Assembly: GCF_002929805.1 (NCBI RefSeq)
Contig: NZ_PJJM01000096.1
Location: forward strand, 62,001 to 126,000
Length of the DNA stretch: 64,000 nt
Direction: 5' to 3'
From: Cryobacterium sp. Y50
GTDB lineage: Bacteria > Actinomycetota > Actinomycetes > Actinomycetales > Microbacteriaceae
Shown here piece after piece: positions 8,857-16,592 of this stretch (the first letter of the stretch is position 1; each line of letters opens with the position of its first letter). The notes beneath the pieces were generated by a model that saw only the letters and a list, made by a program, of their open reading frames with translations, did not search any database and was not told the origin of the DNA. A program made the translations under genes and the position numbers.

Positions 8857-8910
8857 GGTCGAGCCTTTCGAAGCGGATGTCCGCGCGCTCGTCACTGAGG
8901 CGGCAAACAT

Positions 8911-9274
8911 CCTTGTGGGATAAACAGGGGCACCGAGGGCCGGAAATGAAGTTCCCGGCTAAGCGCACCCGAAGCGTTCACGGTCGGCAGAAGGTCCTGG
9001 GACGAACTTAGCGGGATGGGGCGGGGGATGGGCTCGATTCGGGGGCCTCGCTCATAAAAGAGTCGGAATTCTTAACAATTTCCCCGGCTGCCGGGGCTGA
9101 CTTGAGGCGTTCTCGCAAATTGAGCAGTCAGTATCCGTTAGGCATTGTTGGCATTGTTGGAAGTGGCCGCGGGTGAGCGCTACGGTAACCGGCGTAGCGC
9201 GCACCGGTATTGGGCGCGGCCACACGGAGTTCGGAAGGCCGGCGCGCCCGCCGTAGAGTCGACACATCAACATT
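8911..9274. other. Divergent intergenic region between pntAa and the MATE gene
   Basis: About 360 bases without a gene. It holds a small perfect hairpin (CCCCGG at 9082-9087, CCGGGG at 9091-9096), a short direct repeat of GGCATTGTT at 9141-9158, and the long inverted repeat listed separately at 9173-9204. Both flanking genes start from here, so their promoters must lie in it. Confidence 0.6.
9173..9204. promoter_or_regulatory. Long inverted repeat upstream of the MATE exporter
   Basis: The arms GTGAGCGCTACG (9173-9184) and CGTAGCGCGCAC (9193-9204) are complementary at 11 of 12 positions, separated by the 8 bases GTAACCGG. The repeat ends about 70 bases before the exporter start. It fits an operator for a dimeric repressor, but no regulator gene adjoins it. 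The role is inferred. Confidence 0.4.
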
Positions 9275-10597
9275 TTGCGGGCACAACCCATCGACCGGGA
9301 CATTCTGCGGCTCGCCGTACCCGCGCTCGGCGCCCTCGTGGCTGAACCGCTGTTTCTGCTGGCCGATTCGGCGATGGTCGGGCACCTCGGCACCACGCCG
9401 CTGGCCGGCCTCGGCCTTGCGAGCGCAGTGCTGCAGACCATCATCGGCCTCATGGTTTTTCTGGCCTACAGTACGACCCCGGCCGTGGCCCGCTGGCTCG
9501 GCGCCGGCGACACGCGGAGGGCGGTCTCCGTCGGCATTGACGGACTCTGGCTCGCCCTCGGTCTCGGCCTGCTGCTCGCCGCCGGCGGCCTGCTCGCTAC
9601 CCCGGTACTCGTGGGCGCGTTCGGCGCCGAAACGGCCGTAACAGCGGATGCCGCCAGCTACCTCGGTATCTCGATGTTCGGCCTGCCCGCCATGCTGCTG
9701 TTGTTCGCGGCGACCGGACTACTGCGCGGCCTGCAAGACACCCGCACCCCGCTTTACGTGGCCGGGATCGGTTTCGGCGCGAACATCGCACTGAACTACG
9801 TGTTCATCTATCTGCTCGGCTGGGGCATCGCCGGGTCGGCCGTAGGTACCGTCGTGGCCCAGTGGGGCATGGTCGCTGTTTACCTTGTCGTGGTCGCCAA
9901 ATATGCCCGGCGCCACAGCGCCCCGCTCCGCCCACACCGGGCCGGGCTGCTGCTCGGTGCCCGGAGCGGTGGCTGGCTGTTTGTGCGCACGCTGAGCCTG
10001 CGCGCGGCCATGCTGCTCGCCGTGTTCGTGGCCGCCCAGCTCGGCTCCCCCGAACTCGCCGCCTTTCAGATCGCAATGACCCTGTTCGGCACCCTCGCCT
10101 TCGCCCTCGACGCTCTCGCGATTGCCGCACAGGCCCTCGTCGGTCGCGGGCTCGGAGCCGGAAACGTGGTGCAGGTTCGCGCCGTGCTGCGCCGCTGCCT
10201 GGAGTGGGGCGTGCTGGCCGGTCTCGTGCTCGCAGCATTAGTGATCGGCACAAGCGGGGTGCTCGGGCACGCGTTCACCAATGCCGACGCTGTCACCTCG
10301 CTGCTGCCGCTGACCCTGATCGTGCTCGGGGCATCCGTTCCCCTCGGGGCGGTCGTGTTCGTGCTCGACGGCGTGCTGATTGGCGCCGGCGACGCCCGCT
10401 ATCTCGCCCTGACCGGGCTGATCAACCTAGCCGTGTTCGTGCCGCTGGCCGCGGCAGTGCTGGTCTGGGCTCCGGCGGGCTCGGTCGGCCTCGCGCTGCT
10501 CATGGCCGCGTTCGCGCTCGGCTACCTCGGTGCCCGCGCCGCGACGCTGTCGCTGCGGGCACGCAGCATGGCCTGGATGGTCATCGGGGCGCGCTGA
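9275..10597 (+). CDS. MATE-family exporter (DinF-like)
   Basis: A 440-residue protein with twelve predicted membrane helices. The MATE pattern is clear: RDILRLAVPALGALVAEPLF, DSAMVGHLGTTPLAGLGLAS, TTPAVARWLGAGD in the first half and a second similar half with AAMLLAVFVAAQLGSPELAA and DALAIAAQALVGRGLGAGN. The DinF/NorM family exports cationic drugs and metabolites using Na+ or H+. The start is a TTG with no clear ribosome-binding site, so the exact N-terminus is uncertain; the conserved RDILRLA segment begins at residue 8, so the start cannot be much further in. It has no operon partner. Confidence 0.88.
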   Translation: MRAQPIDRDILRLAVPALGALVAEPLFLLADSAMVGHLGTTPLAGLGLASAVLQTIIGLMVFLAYSTTPAVARWLGAGDTRRAVSVGIDGLWLALGLGLLLAAGGLLATPVLVGAFGAETAVTADAASYLGISMFGLPAMLLLFAATGLLRGLQDTRTPLYVAGIGFGANIALNYVFIYLLGWGIAGSAVGTVVAQWGMVAVYLVVVAKYARRHSAPLRPHRAGLLLGARSGGWLFVRTLSLRAAMLLAVFVAAQLGSPELAAFQIAMTLFGTLAFALDALAIAAQALVGRGLGAGNVVQVRAVLRRCLEWGVLAGLVLAALVIGTSGVLGHAFTNADAVTSLLPLTLIVLGASVPLGAVVFVLDGVLIGAGDARYLALTGLINLAVFVPLAAAVLVWAPAGSVGLALLMAAFALGYLGARAATLSLRARSMAWMVIGAR

Positions 10598-10686
10598 CTA
10601 CGCGCCGCGAATGCGGGATCGACCGGATGCTCGATGTACCGCGGGCTCTTCGGGTTCATGACCGAGTTGCGGCGACCATAGAAGTA

Positions 10687-11858
10687 TTAGATGACCAAAC
10701 CGATGATGAGCCAGATGCCGAAGTGCAGCCAGGTCTGCCAGTGCAGCTGCGTGATGAGGAAGACGGAGGACAGCACCCCGAACACGGGCACCCAGGCATC
10801 AAAGGCAGCTTGAAGGTGCGAGGAACATCGGGGCGGGTGCGTCGCAACGCAATCACGGCGCCGCAGACCACGACGAAGGCGACGAGAATTCCAATATTGG
10901 TGAGGTCGGCAATCAGCCGGCTCGGGAAGACCCGGCCAGCACGGCCGCGGCAAGGCCGGCGATCCAGGTGACGCGGGCGGGAGTTTCCTTTTTGTCGGTT
11001 CCGGAGAACTATTTGGGAAGCAGGCCGTCGCGGCTCATCGAGAACCAGGCCCGGCTGACGCCGAGAAGGAACGTCAGCATGACGGTGAGGATCGAGATAG
11101 CGGCGAAGGCCGAGAGCACGGTCGCGACGATCGGAAGCCCGACGGACTGGAATGCGACGGCACAGGCGGCGGTCGGGTCGAAGTCCTGCCAATTTTGCAT
11201 GCCGGTGAGCATGAGAGTGGCGAGCACGTAGAGCACCAGGGCGATGGCGAACGAGAGCAAGATCGCCTTCGGCATGTGCTTCTTGCCATCTTTGGCCTCT
11301 TCGGCGGCAGTTCTCATGGCGTCATAGCCGAAGACGGCGAAGAAAACCGTGGCCGCGCCAGTGGAGACCGCGCCGAAACCGTTCGGCAAGAATGGAACGT
11401 AATTCTGGGTGTTGATGTAGAAGAACCCCAGCGCGATGATTGCAAGGATCAGTAACACCTTGAGCCCGACGGCGACGATCGCGATGTACTCGAGCAACAG
11501 ATCTCAGCCGATGAACCAGCCGACGATCTCACCGAGGGCGACATAGCCGCAGGTGTACGCAGAGCCGGCGAGGAATCATTCCGGCGAACTCCGCGTAGCT
11601 GAGGGCGGCGGCGGCGCTCGCGAGTCCGGCGATAAGGACCGAGATGAGCATGGCTGGACCCGCGCGTTCGCCGTCCGGACCGCCATTTGCAACGAGTCCA
11701 ACGAGGGTGGAAATGCCGATTCCAATGATGCCGCCGACGCCGATCGCGGTGAGCTGCCAGAGTCCGAGGCTCTTGAAGAAACCGTTCTTGGCAGCCCCGC
11801 TGCCAATATCGGTAATGGGTTTGCGCTCCATGATCGAGTAGGGATTGCGCTCGTTCAT
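10687..11858 (-). pseudogene. Decayed APC-family amino-acid permease
   Basis: Read leftward, the permease begins MNERNPYSIMERKPITDIGS and continues through FFKSLGLWQLTAIGVGGIIG to YAEFAGMIPR, where a small deletion near 11562 shifts the frame. In the next frame GSAYTCGYVALGEIVGWFIG runs into TGA at 11504-11506 where tryptophan is expected. DLLLEYIAIVAVGLKV to SMSRDGLLPK follows, ending at TAG at 11009-11011, again in place of tryptophan before FSGTDKKE. Further single-base shifts near 10925 and 10795 are needed to reach LIADLTNIGILVAFVVVC and VPVFGVLSSVFLITQLH. The parent resembles cationic amino-acid permeases (YfnA/CAT type, about 480-500 residues). With at least five lesions it cannot make a working transporter. 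Confidence 0.85.
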
Positions 11859-12028
11859 CAGGCCTTTATTGGCTTGGCTACAACTACGTTTGGCGCGCTT
11901 GCACCTATATTCGGGCGGTCCCCGTGCGCACGACCGAAACTTTAACCATTCCTAAGGGTGGTAGATGCGCGAGCCGGCGCCATGCAACTCGCTGGATGTG
12001 GGACCATTCGGGTTTCCCGGTGTAGAGG

Positions 12029-13507
12029 TCAGCGGATGCGGCGGTGCACCGACTGCGGCGCGAGATAGGCCTTCAGACCCTCCGGCCCGAACTCGGCACC
12101 GAGGCCAGAATCGTGCCGACCGGCGAATGGCGCAGCGTGATTGGAGGCAAAGAAGCCGAGGCCGACCGAGCCGGTGTCGAACCGACCGGCGAGCGCGAAG
12201 GCCAGATCTGGATCCTCGGAGAAGATCGTGCCACCCAGCCCGAACGAGGTGTTGTTGGCCAGCGCAACGCCCTCGTCGAGCGAGGAGTAGCGCAGGATCG
12301 TCAGCACCGGACCGAAGATCTCTTCTCTGGCGATGCGCATGCCCGGCGTCACGTCGGCGAAGACCGTGGGCTTCACGAAGAAGCCTTGATCAAAGCCGGA
12401 TGCCACGTCGCCACCGGTCGTGGCGCGAGCGCCCTCGGCTAGGCCGCTGCGAATATACGCGCGCACGGTCTGCTCCTGCGCGCGCGTAGCTGACGGTCCG
12501 AACACGGTGTCCGGCTGCATCGGATCGCCCTGTTTGGCAGTCGCGATGGTGGCGGTGACCATGTCGACGAGTTCATCGTAGCGCTCAGCCGGGGCGAGAA
12601 TGCGGGTCGAGATATAGCAGGTCTGGCCGGTGTTGCGCATGCAGCTGCGAATCAGAACGCGCGATAGAGCGTCGAGGTCGACGTCGGGCAGCACGAGCGC
12701 CGACGACTTGCCGCCGAGTTCGAGCGTGACCGGTCGAAGCAGCTGCCCGCAGGCGCCGGCGATCGTTCGGCCGACCGGGGTCGACCCGGTGAAGGCCACC
12801 TTGTCGATGCCGGGGTGCCTGACCAGCGCGTCGCCGAACGAACCCGGTCCGGTGACGAGGTTGACCACCCCGGCGGGGATGCCGGCGGCGCGGGCAGCAT
12901 CGATGATGAGCCGGACCGAGAGCGGCGTCGGCGAGGCCGGCTTGATCACGACGGTGCAGCCGGCCATCAGGGCTGGCGCGAGCTTGGCGACGACCAGGTT
13001 GATCGGAAAGTTCCACGGCGCGATCAGCGCGCAGACCCCGATCGGGTCCTGGCGCACCACGGTTTCGCCCGACCCGTCAGGAAACGGCCGAACGTCCGGC
13101 GTTTCGAGCAGGCCGGCGAGCGAGGCGAAGTAGCGAAAGATCGAGGCGGCGTTGCCGGCGGCCCGGCTGGATTCCGCGACCGGCGACCCGTTCTCCCAGG
13201 TGTTGGTGTGCGAGATGGCCTCGGCCCGCTTCTCCACCTCGTCGGCCAACCGCAACAGAAAGCCGGCACGCACCGTGGGAGTCAGGTCCCGCCATCCACT
13301 GAATGCACGGCGGGCAGCACCGACGGCCCGGTCCAGGTCGGCGGCGGATGCCTGCGGCACCGACCCCCAGACCTCCTCCGTTGCCGGGTTGGTCACCGAG
13401 GTGCGGCCGGTTCCCGTCGCGGCCTGCCACTGCCCGTCGATGAACACATCGTTGGTTTGGCGGTAAGGCAGGTTCGCGGTCACGGGAATCGGCAGCAGGC
13501 TGGTCAC
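12029..13507 (-). CDS. creC: Aldehyde dehydrogenase of the alkylphenol operon (CreC-like)
   Basis: A 492-residue NAD(P)-dependent aldehyde dehydrogenase. The nucleotide-binding and catalytic elements are present: PWNFPINLVVAKLAPALMAG, VTLELGGKS with catalytic Glu263, and NTGQTCYISTRI with nucleophile Cys297, then EEIFGPVLTIL. It is the last gene of the operon, overlapping the HD phosphohydrolase gene by 4 bases (ATGA). In C. glutamicum, CreC oxidises the phosphorylated aryl aldehyde formed from 4-cresol to the acid. Here the same role is inferred from gene order and family; specificity cannot be read from the sequence. Confidence 0.85.
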   Translation of the reverse strand: MTSLLPIPVTANLPYRQTNDVFIDGQWQAATGTGRTSVTNPATEEVWGSVPQASAADLDRAVGAARRAFSGWRDLTPTVRAGFLLRLADEVEKRAEAISHTNTWENGSPVAESSRAAGNAASIFRYFASLAGLLETPDVRPFPDGSGETVVRQDPIGVCALIAPWNFPINLVVAKLAPALMAGCTVVIKPASPTPLSVRLIIDAARAAGIPAGVVNLVTGPGSFGDALVRHPGIDKVAFTGSTPVGRTIAGACGQLLRPVTLELGGKSSALVLPDVDLDALSRVLIRSCMRNTGQTCYISTRILAPAERYDELVDMVTATIATAKQGDPMQPDTVFGPSATRAQEQTVRAYIRSGLAEGARATTGGDVASGFDQGFFVKPTVFADVTPGMRIAREEIFGPVLTILRYSSLDEGVALANNTSFGLGGTIFSEDPDLAFALAGRFDTGSVGLGFFASNHAAPFAGRHDSGLGAEFGPEGLKAYLAPQSVHRRIR

Positions 13508-14187
13508 GCGCCGCTGCCATCAAGCGCGGGCGCGTCGATGCCGGTGGTTAGGACATCCGATTGCAGCAGGGCCTCGGCACGTTCGAGTTCGGCGAGCGCC
13601 ATCTCGTGGGCTGCCGCGGTGATGAGCTCGGGAACGATGTCGGTGCGCAGACGCCGACAGTAGGCCGAGGGCTCCTGGCCGAACCAGCCGGAGGCGAGCG
13701 CGATGCCGGTGGTGGTGAAGCGCCACAGTCGATCGGCGTCGCGCACAAGGGAATCCTCGATCGAGTAGCTCTCGGGGCGGGTGTCGTGCCCGTCGATGAT
13801 GTCGGTGACGCTGGTGACGAATTCGGGGGTGTAGCCGAGGGCTGGCAGCACCTCACGGGCGATCTCGCAACCCCTCACCTCGTGTTCGTAGCGGATATCG
13901 GCCTGGCGCCAGTTGGCGCCGAAACCCTCGGAGATGATCTTGGTCTCGTCGACCCTGGCCCAGCCGGTGTCGTGCAGCAGAATGGCCACTCGTACCACGA
14001 GTGCGTCGGCTTCTGGGTAGGCCTGGCAGAGCCGCTCGGCGAAGGCGAACGAGATGGGGATGTGGATGTCGTTGGAGCGCGAGCGCATCTCGAGGCGCAC
14101 AGCTCGCCAGAGCGGGTTGAGGTCGAACGAGACGACGCCGGCCGCGATCGGTGAGGTGTCGACGAGTTCTTCGGTCTGCAGTGTCAT
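13504..14187 (-). CDS. creD: HD-domain phosphohydrolase, aryl phosphatase candidate (CreD-like)
   Basis: A 227-residue HD-superfamily protein. The metal-binding residues are visible in order: the first His in DIHIPISFAFAERL (about residue 42), the His-Asp pair in LLHDTGWARVDE (about residue 73), and the distal Asp in LVRDADRLWRF (about residue 147). Members hydrolyse phosphomonoesters with divalent metals. Its place between the ferredoxin reductase and aldehyde dehydrogenase genes matches creD of the 4-cresol cluster, whose product removes the phosphate from the oxidised aryl phosphate to release 4-hydroxybenzoate. GGAAAG lies 7 bases before the ATG. Its start is 4 bases after the creE stop, so translation is probably coupled. 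Confidence 0.8.
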   Translation of the reverse strand: MTLQTEELVDTSPIAAGVVSFDLNPLWRAVRLEMRSRSNDIHIPISFAFAERLCQAYPEADALVVRVAILLHDTGWARVDETKIISEGFGANWRQADIRYEHEVRGCEIAREVLPALGYTPEFVTSVTDIIDGHDTRPESYSIEDSLVRDADRLWRFTTTGIALASGWFGQEPSAYCRRLRTDIVPELITAAAHEMALAELERAEALLQSDVLTTGIDAPALDGSGA

Positions 14188-14191
14188 GGGG

Positions 14192-15487
14192 TTACTTTCC
14201 GATCAGGACGGGCACGGCAGGGGCAGTTTCGACAGCGGATGCGGCGAGTTTCTTCAGTGGCAGCGACAGGTCGGCCGCGCGGTCGGCGGGCAGCTGCTGC
14301 CCGGAGTGCAGCATGGCGCGCACGGCGATGAAGTCGAGCGGGCGGTTCACACAGTCGGCGGCGATGAGCTGCCCAGCGCGGTAGTAGAGCACCGAGAACT
14401 TCTCGGTCTCGGGGTCGCCGCGCAGCACGATCTGGTCGTGTCCGCCGCTGAGGCCGGCGATCTGCAGTTTGAGGTCGGCCTGGTCGCTCCAGAACCATGG
14501 AACCGTGGAGTATTCAGCGGGCAGGCCGAGCAGCGTCGCGGCGGCGACCTTGGCCTGTTCGACCGCGTTCTGCACGCTTTCCAGTCGGAGTCGTTCGATG
14601 CCACCGGGCGTCGCCGAAGATTTCGGCGTGGGGTTGGGCAGGTTGGTGCAGTCCCCTGCGGCGACGGTGAGCCCGTCGGAGCAAAGGGCGCTCGCGTCGA
14701 CGACGACGCCGTTGTCGACGGCGAGGCCGAGCTGATCGGCCAGTTCGGTGCGGGCGATCACGCCGACGCCGATCAGAACGACGTCGGCCGGGATCACATC
14801 GCCGCTGGCCAATTCAACCCCGGTGACCCGGTCGTGCTGCCCGAGAAAACGGCTGACCTGGGCGTTCAACACCACCCGGGTGCCTCGGCGCCGGTGCGCG
14901 GCCAGGTAGAACGCGCTCGTTGCCTCGGAGACCGCCCGCCCGACCAGTCGGGGCGCGGCCTCCAATACGGTCACGGTCTTGCCGACGACGCAGGTTCCGG
15001 CGGCCACTTCGAGTCCGATGAACCCACCGCCAACGACGACCACGTTTTGAGCCGTGTGCACTCTCCGTTCGAACAGGGCGGCATCCGTTATGCTGCGCAG
15101 GTAGCTGACTCCCTCTAGTTCGCTGCCCTCGAACGGGATCTGGCGCGGAACGGCACCGGTGGTGAGGGCGAGCCGGGCGAATTCGAACCGTCGGCCGGAT
15201 TCGGCCGTCGCTTCCCCGCCGTCGGCATCGCGTTGTATCGAAACGATGCGCTCCCTGGTGACGAGTTCGATGTTGTGCTCGGTATAGAACTCGTGGGTGC
15301 GAAAGGTGAGCGAGTCGGCCGTGGCCTCGCCCTTGAGAAACGCCTTTGACAGCGGCGGCCGTTGGTACGGGGCGTGCGGCTCTTCGCCGACGAGCACGAT
15401 CGGATCGGTGTCGCCGAGTTCACGCAGGCTGCAGGCGAGCTGTACGCCGGCCTGGCAGGCGCCAATGATGAGAGTCCCGGTTCGCAT
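14192..15487 (-). CDS. creE: Ferredoxin reductase of the P450 system (CreE-like)
   Basis: A 431-residue FAD-dependent, NAD(P)H-using reductase of the putidaredoxin/rhodocoxin reductase type. The N-terminal dinucleotide fold reads GTLIIGACQAGVQLACSLRE, with GACQAG in place of the more usual GAGxAG. It is followed by PYQRPPLSKAFLKGE and a second nucleotide-binding fold NVVVVGGGFIGLEVAAG near residue 150. The C-terminal domain has VPWFWSDQADLKLQIAGL, conserved in this family. It passes electrons to the adjacent [2Fe-2S] ferredoxin, which feeds the P450. The gene lies 3 bases after the ferredoxin stop codon, so the redox pair is translated together. Confidence 0.88.
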   Translation of the reverse strand: MRTGTLIIGACQAGVQLACSLRELGDTDPIVLVGEEPHAPYQRPPLSKAFLKGEATADSLTFRTHEFYTEHNIELVTRERIVSIQRDADGGEATAESGRRFEFARLALTTGAVPRQIPFEGSELEGVSYLRSITDAALFERRVHTAQNVVVVGGGFIGLEVAAGTCVVGKTVTVLEAAPRLVGRAVSEATSAFYLAAHRRRGTRVVLNAQVSRFLGQHDRVTGVELASGDVIPADVVLIGVGVIARTELADQLGLAVDNGVVVDASALCSDGLTVAAGDCTNLPNPTPKSSATPGGIERLRLESVQNAVEQAKVAAATLLGLPAEYSTVPWFWSDQADLKLQIAGLSGGHDQIVLRGDPETEKFSVLYYRAGQLIAADCVNRPLDFIAVRAMLHSGQQLPADRAADLSLPLKKLAASAVETAPAVPVLIGK

Positions 15488-15490
15488 GGT

Positions 15491-15802
15491 CTACACCTGT
15501 GTTTCGGGAGTAGTGACGCGAATATCGGTGTCGCGCAGCTTGAGCTGGCAGGACAGCCGGGAGTTGGACTCGCGGTCGACGGCGGTGCCATCGAGCATGT
15601 CGTCCTCAAGGTCTTCCATGGGCGGAAAGACGCTGTCGGCGCAGACGAAGACGTGGCACGTGGCGCAGGAGAGGCTGCCGCCGCACTCGGCGACGATGCC
15701 GGGAACGCCGTTGCGCACGGCGGTCTCCATCACGGAATCGCCGGCGAATCCCGCGACGGCCGTTTCACTGCCGGCGGCAGAAATATAGGTTACAGAAGGC
15801 AT
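15491..15802 (-). CDS. creF: [2Fe-2S] ferredoxin of the P450 system (CreF-like)
   Basis: A 103-residue adrenodoxin/putidaredoxin-type ferredoxin. The cluster ligands are present as C-x5-C-x2-C in ECGGSLSCATCHVFV, with the fourth Cys in SRLSCQLKL. The acidic stretch FPPMEDLEDDMLDG lies between them and should contact the reductase and P450. It has an excellent ribosome-binding site, AAGGAG six bases before the ATG, suggesting strong translation relative to its neighbours. It is placed between the SDR gene and the reductase gene, as in the 4-cresol cluster. Confidence 0.93.
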   Translation of the reverse strand: MPSVTYISAAGSETAVAGFAGDSVMETAVRNGVPGIVAECGGSLSCATCHVFVCADSVFPPMEDLEDDMLDGTAVDRESNSRLSCQLKLRDTDIRVTTPETQV

Positions 15803-15812
15803 TCAGATCTCC

Positions 15813-16592
15813 TTACAAAAACTGTCGACCACCGTCGACCACGAGGGTCTGACCGGTGATGTAGCGCGAGCCGGGGCCAGCCAGAAACAGGGCCGCCCCG
15901 ACGATGTCGTCGGGCTCGCTGGCCCGTTTGATCGAGCCGCGGTCGACGCCGTAATCGGCGGCGCCCTCGATGAGGCCGTAGCTGGCCTCGGTGAGGGTGA
16001 AGCCGGGGGCGATCGCGTTCACGGTGACGTTGCGCTCCCCGAGTTCCTTGGCGAGCACCCGGGTGAGCGCGATCACGCCACCTTTCGAGGCCACGTAGTG
16101 CGCCCATTGGGCGGATCCGCTAAGCACGGTCGCACTCGACAGATTGATCACCGCGGCTCCGTCGGAGAGGTAGGAGGAACACGCGCGGGTGACCAGCCAG
16201 GGTCCCTTGAGATTGACGGCCATCACGCGGTCCCACTCGTCGACGTCGATCTCTTCGAACGGCGACCGGGTGACGGTGGCGTAGATCGCCGCGTTGTTGA
16301 TGATGACGTCGATCTTGCCGTCGCTCGCGAAGGCTGAGGCATCCGCTGCGAGCTGGGTGACGGAGTCGAGCTGCGTCACGTTGGCCTGCAGGGCGAGGGC
16401 GGTGCCGCCGGCCGCCTCGAGGAGCGCCACGGTCTGCTGGGCGCCCTCCACGTTGGTGTCGGCGACAACCACCCGGTCACCCTGGGCCGCGAAGCTCACG
16501 GCAAAGGCACGGCCCAGCCCGCCGGCGGCGCCGGTGATCAGCACCGTTCGAACAGGTCTAAGAGCGGGCTGGTCCGTGCACTCATCAGGCAT
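15813..16592 (-). CDS. creG: SDR alcohol dehydrogenase of the alkylphenol operon (CreG-like)
   Basis: A 259-residue short-chain dehydrogenase starting MPDECTDQPALRPVRTVLIT. It has the cofactor loop TGAAGGLG, the Asp in VVVADTN that favours NAD(H), the NNAA motif and the catalytic triad Ser in VINLSSATVL and Tyr/Lys in YVASK. The C-terminus ends GQTLVVDGGRQFL, typical of classical SDRs. The ATG at 16592 is chosen because GAAGG precedes it and because it overlaps the creH stop by 8 bases; a longer upstream frame only reads through creH. The expected job is oxidation of the hydroxymethyl aryl phosphate to the aldehyde. Confidence 0.85.
   Translation of the reverse strand: MPDECTDQPALRPVRTVLITGAAGGLGRAFAVSFAAQGDRVVVADTNVEGAQQTVALLEAAGGTALALQANVTQLDSVTQLAADASAFASDGKIDVIINNAAIYATVTRSPFEEIDVDEWDRVMAVNLKGPWLVTRACSSYLSDGAAVINLSSATVLSGSAQWAHYVASKGGVIALTRVLAKELGERNVTVNAIAPGFTLTEASYGLIEGAADYGVDRGSIKRASEPDDIVGAALFLAGPGSRYITGQTLVVDGGRQFL

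Noticed and set aside
9862..10971. A 369-codon + frame overlapping the MATE gene and the permease pseudogene
   Set aside because: Arg- and Pro-rich, out of frame with the MATE protein, and antisense to permease remnants that can be read clearly.
5782..11506. TGA recoded as tryptophan
   Set aside because: Many intact genes here end in TGA, one of the three tryptophan replacements is TAG, and the permease also carries frameshifts.
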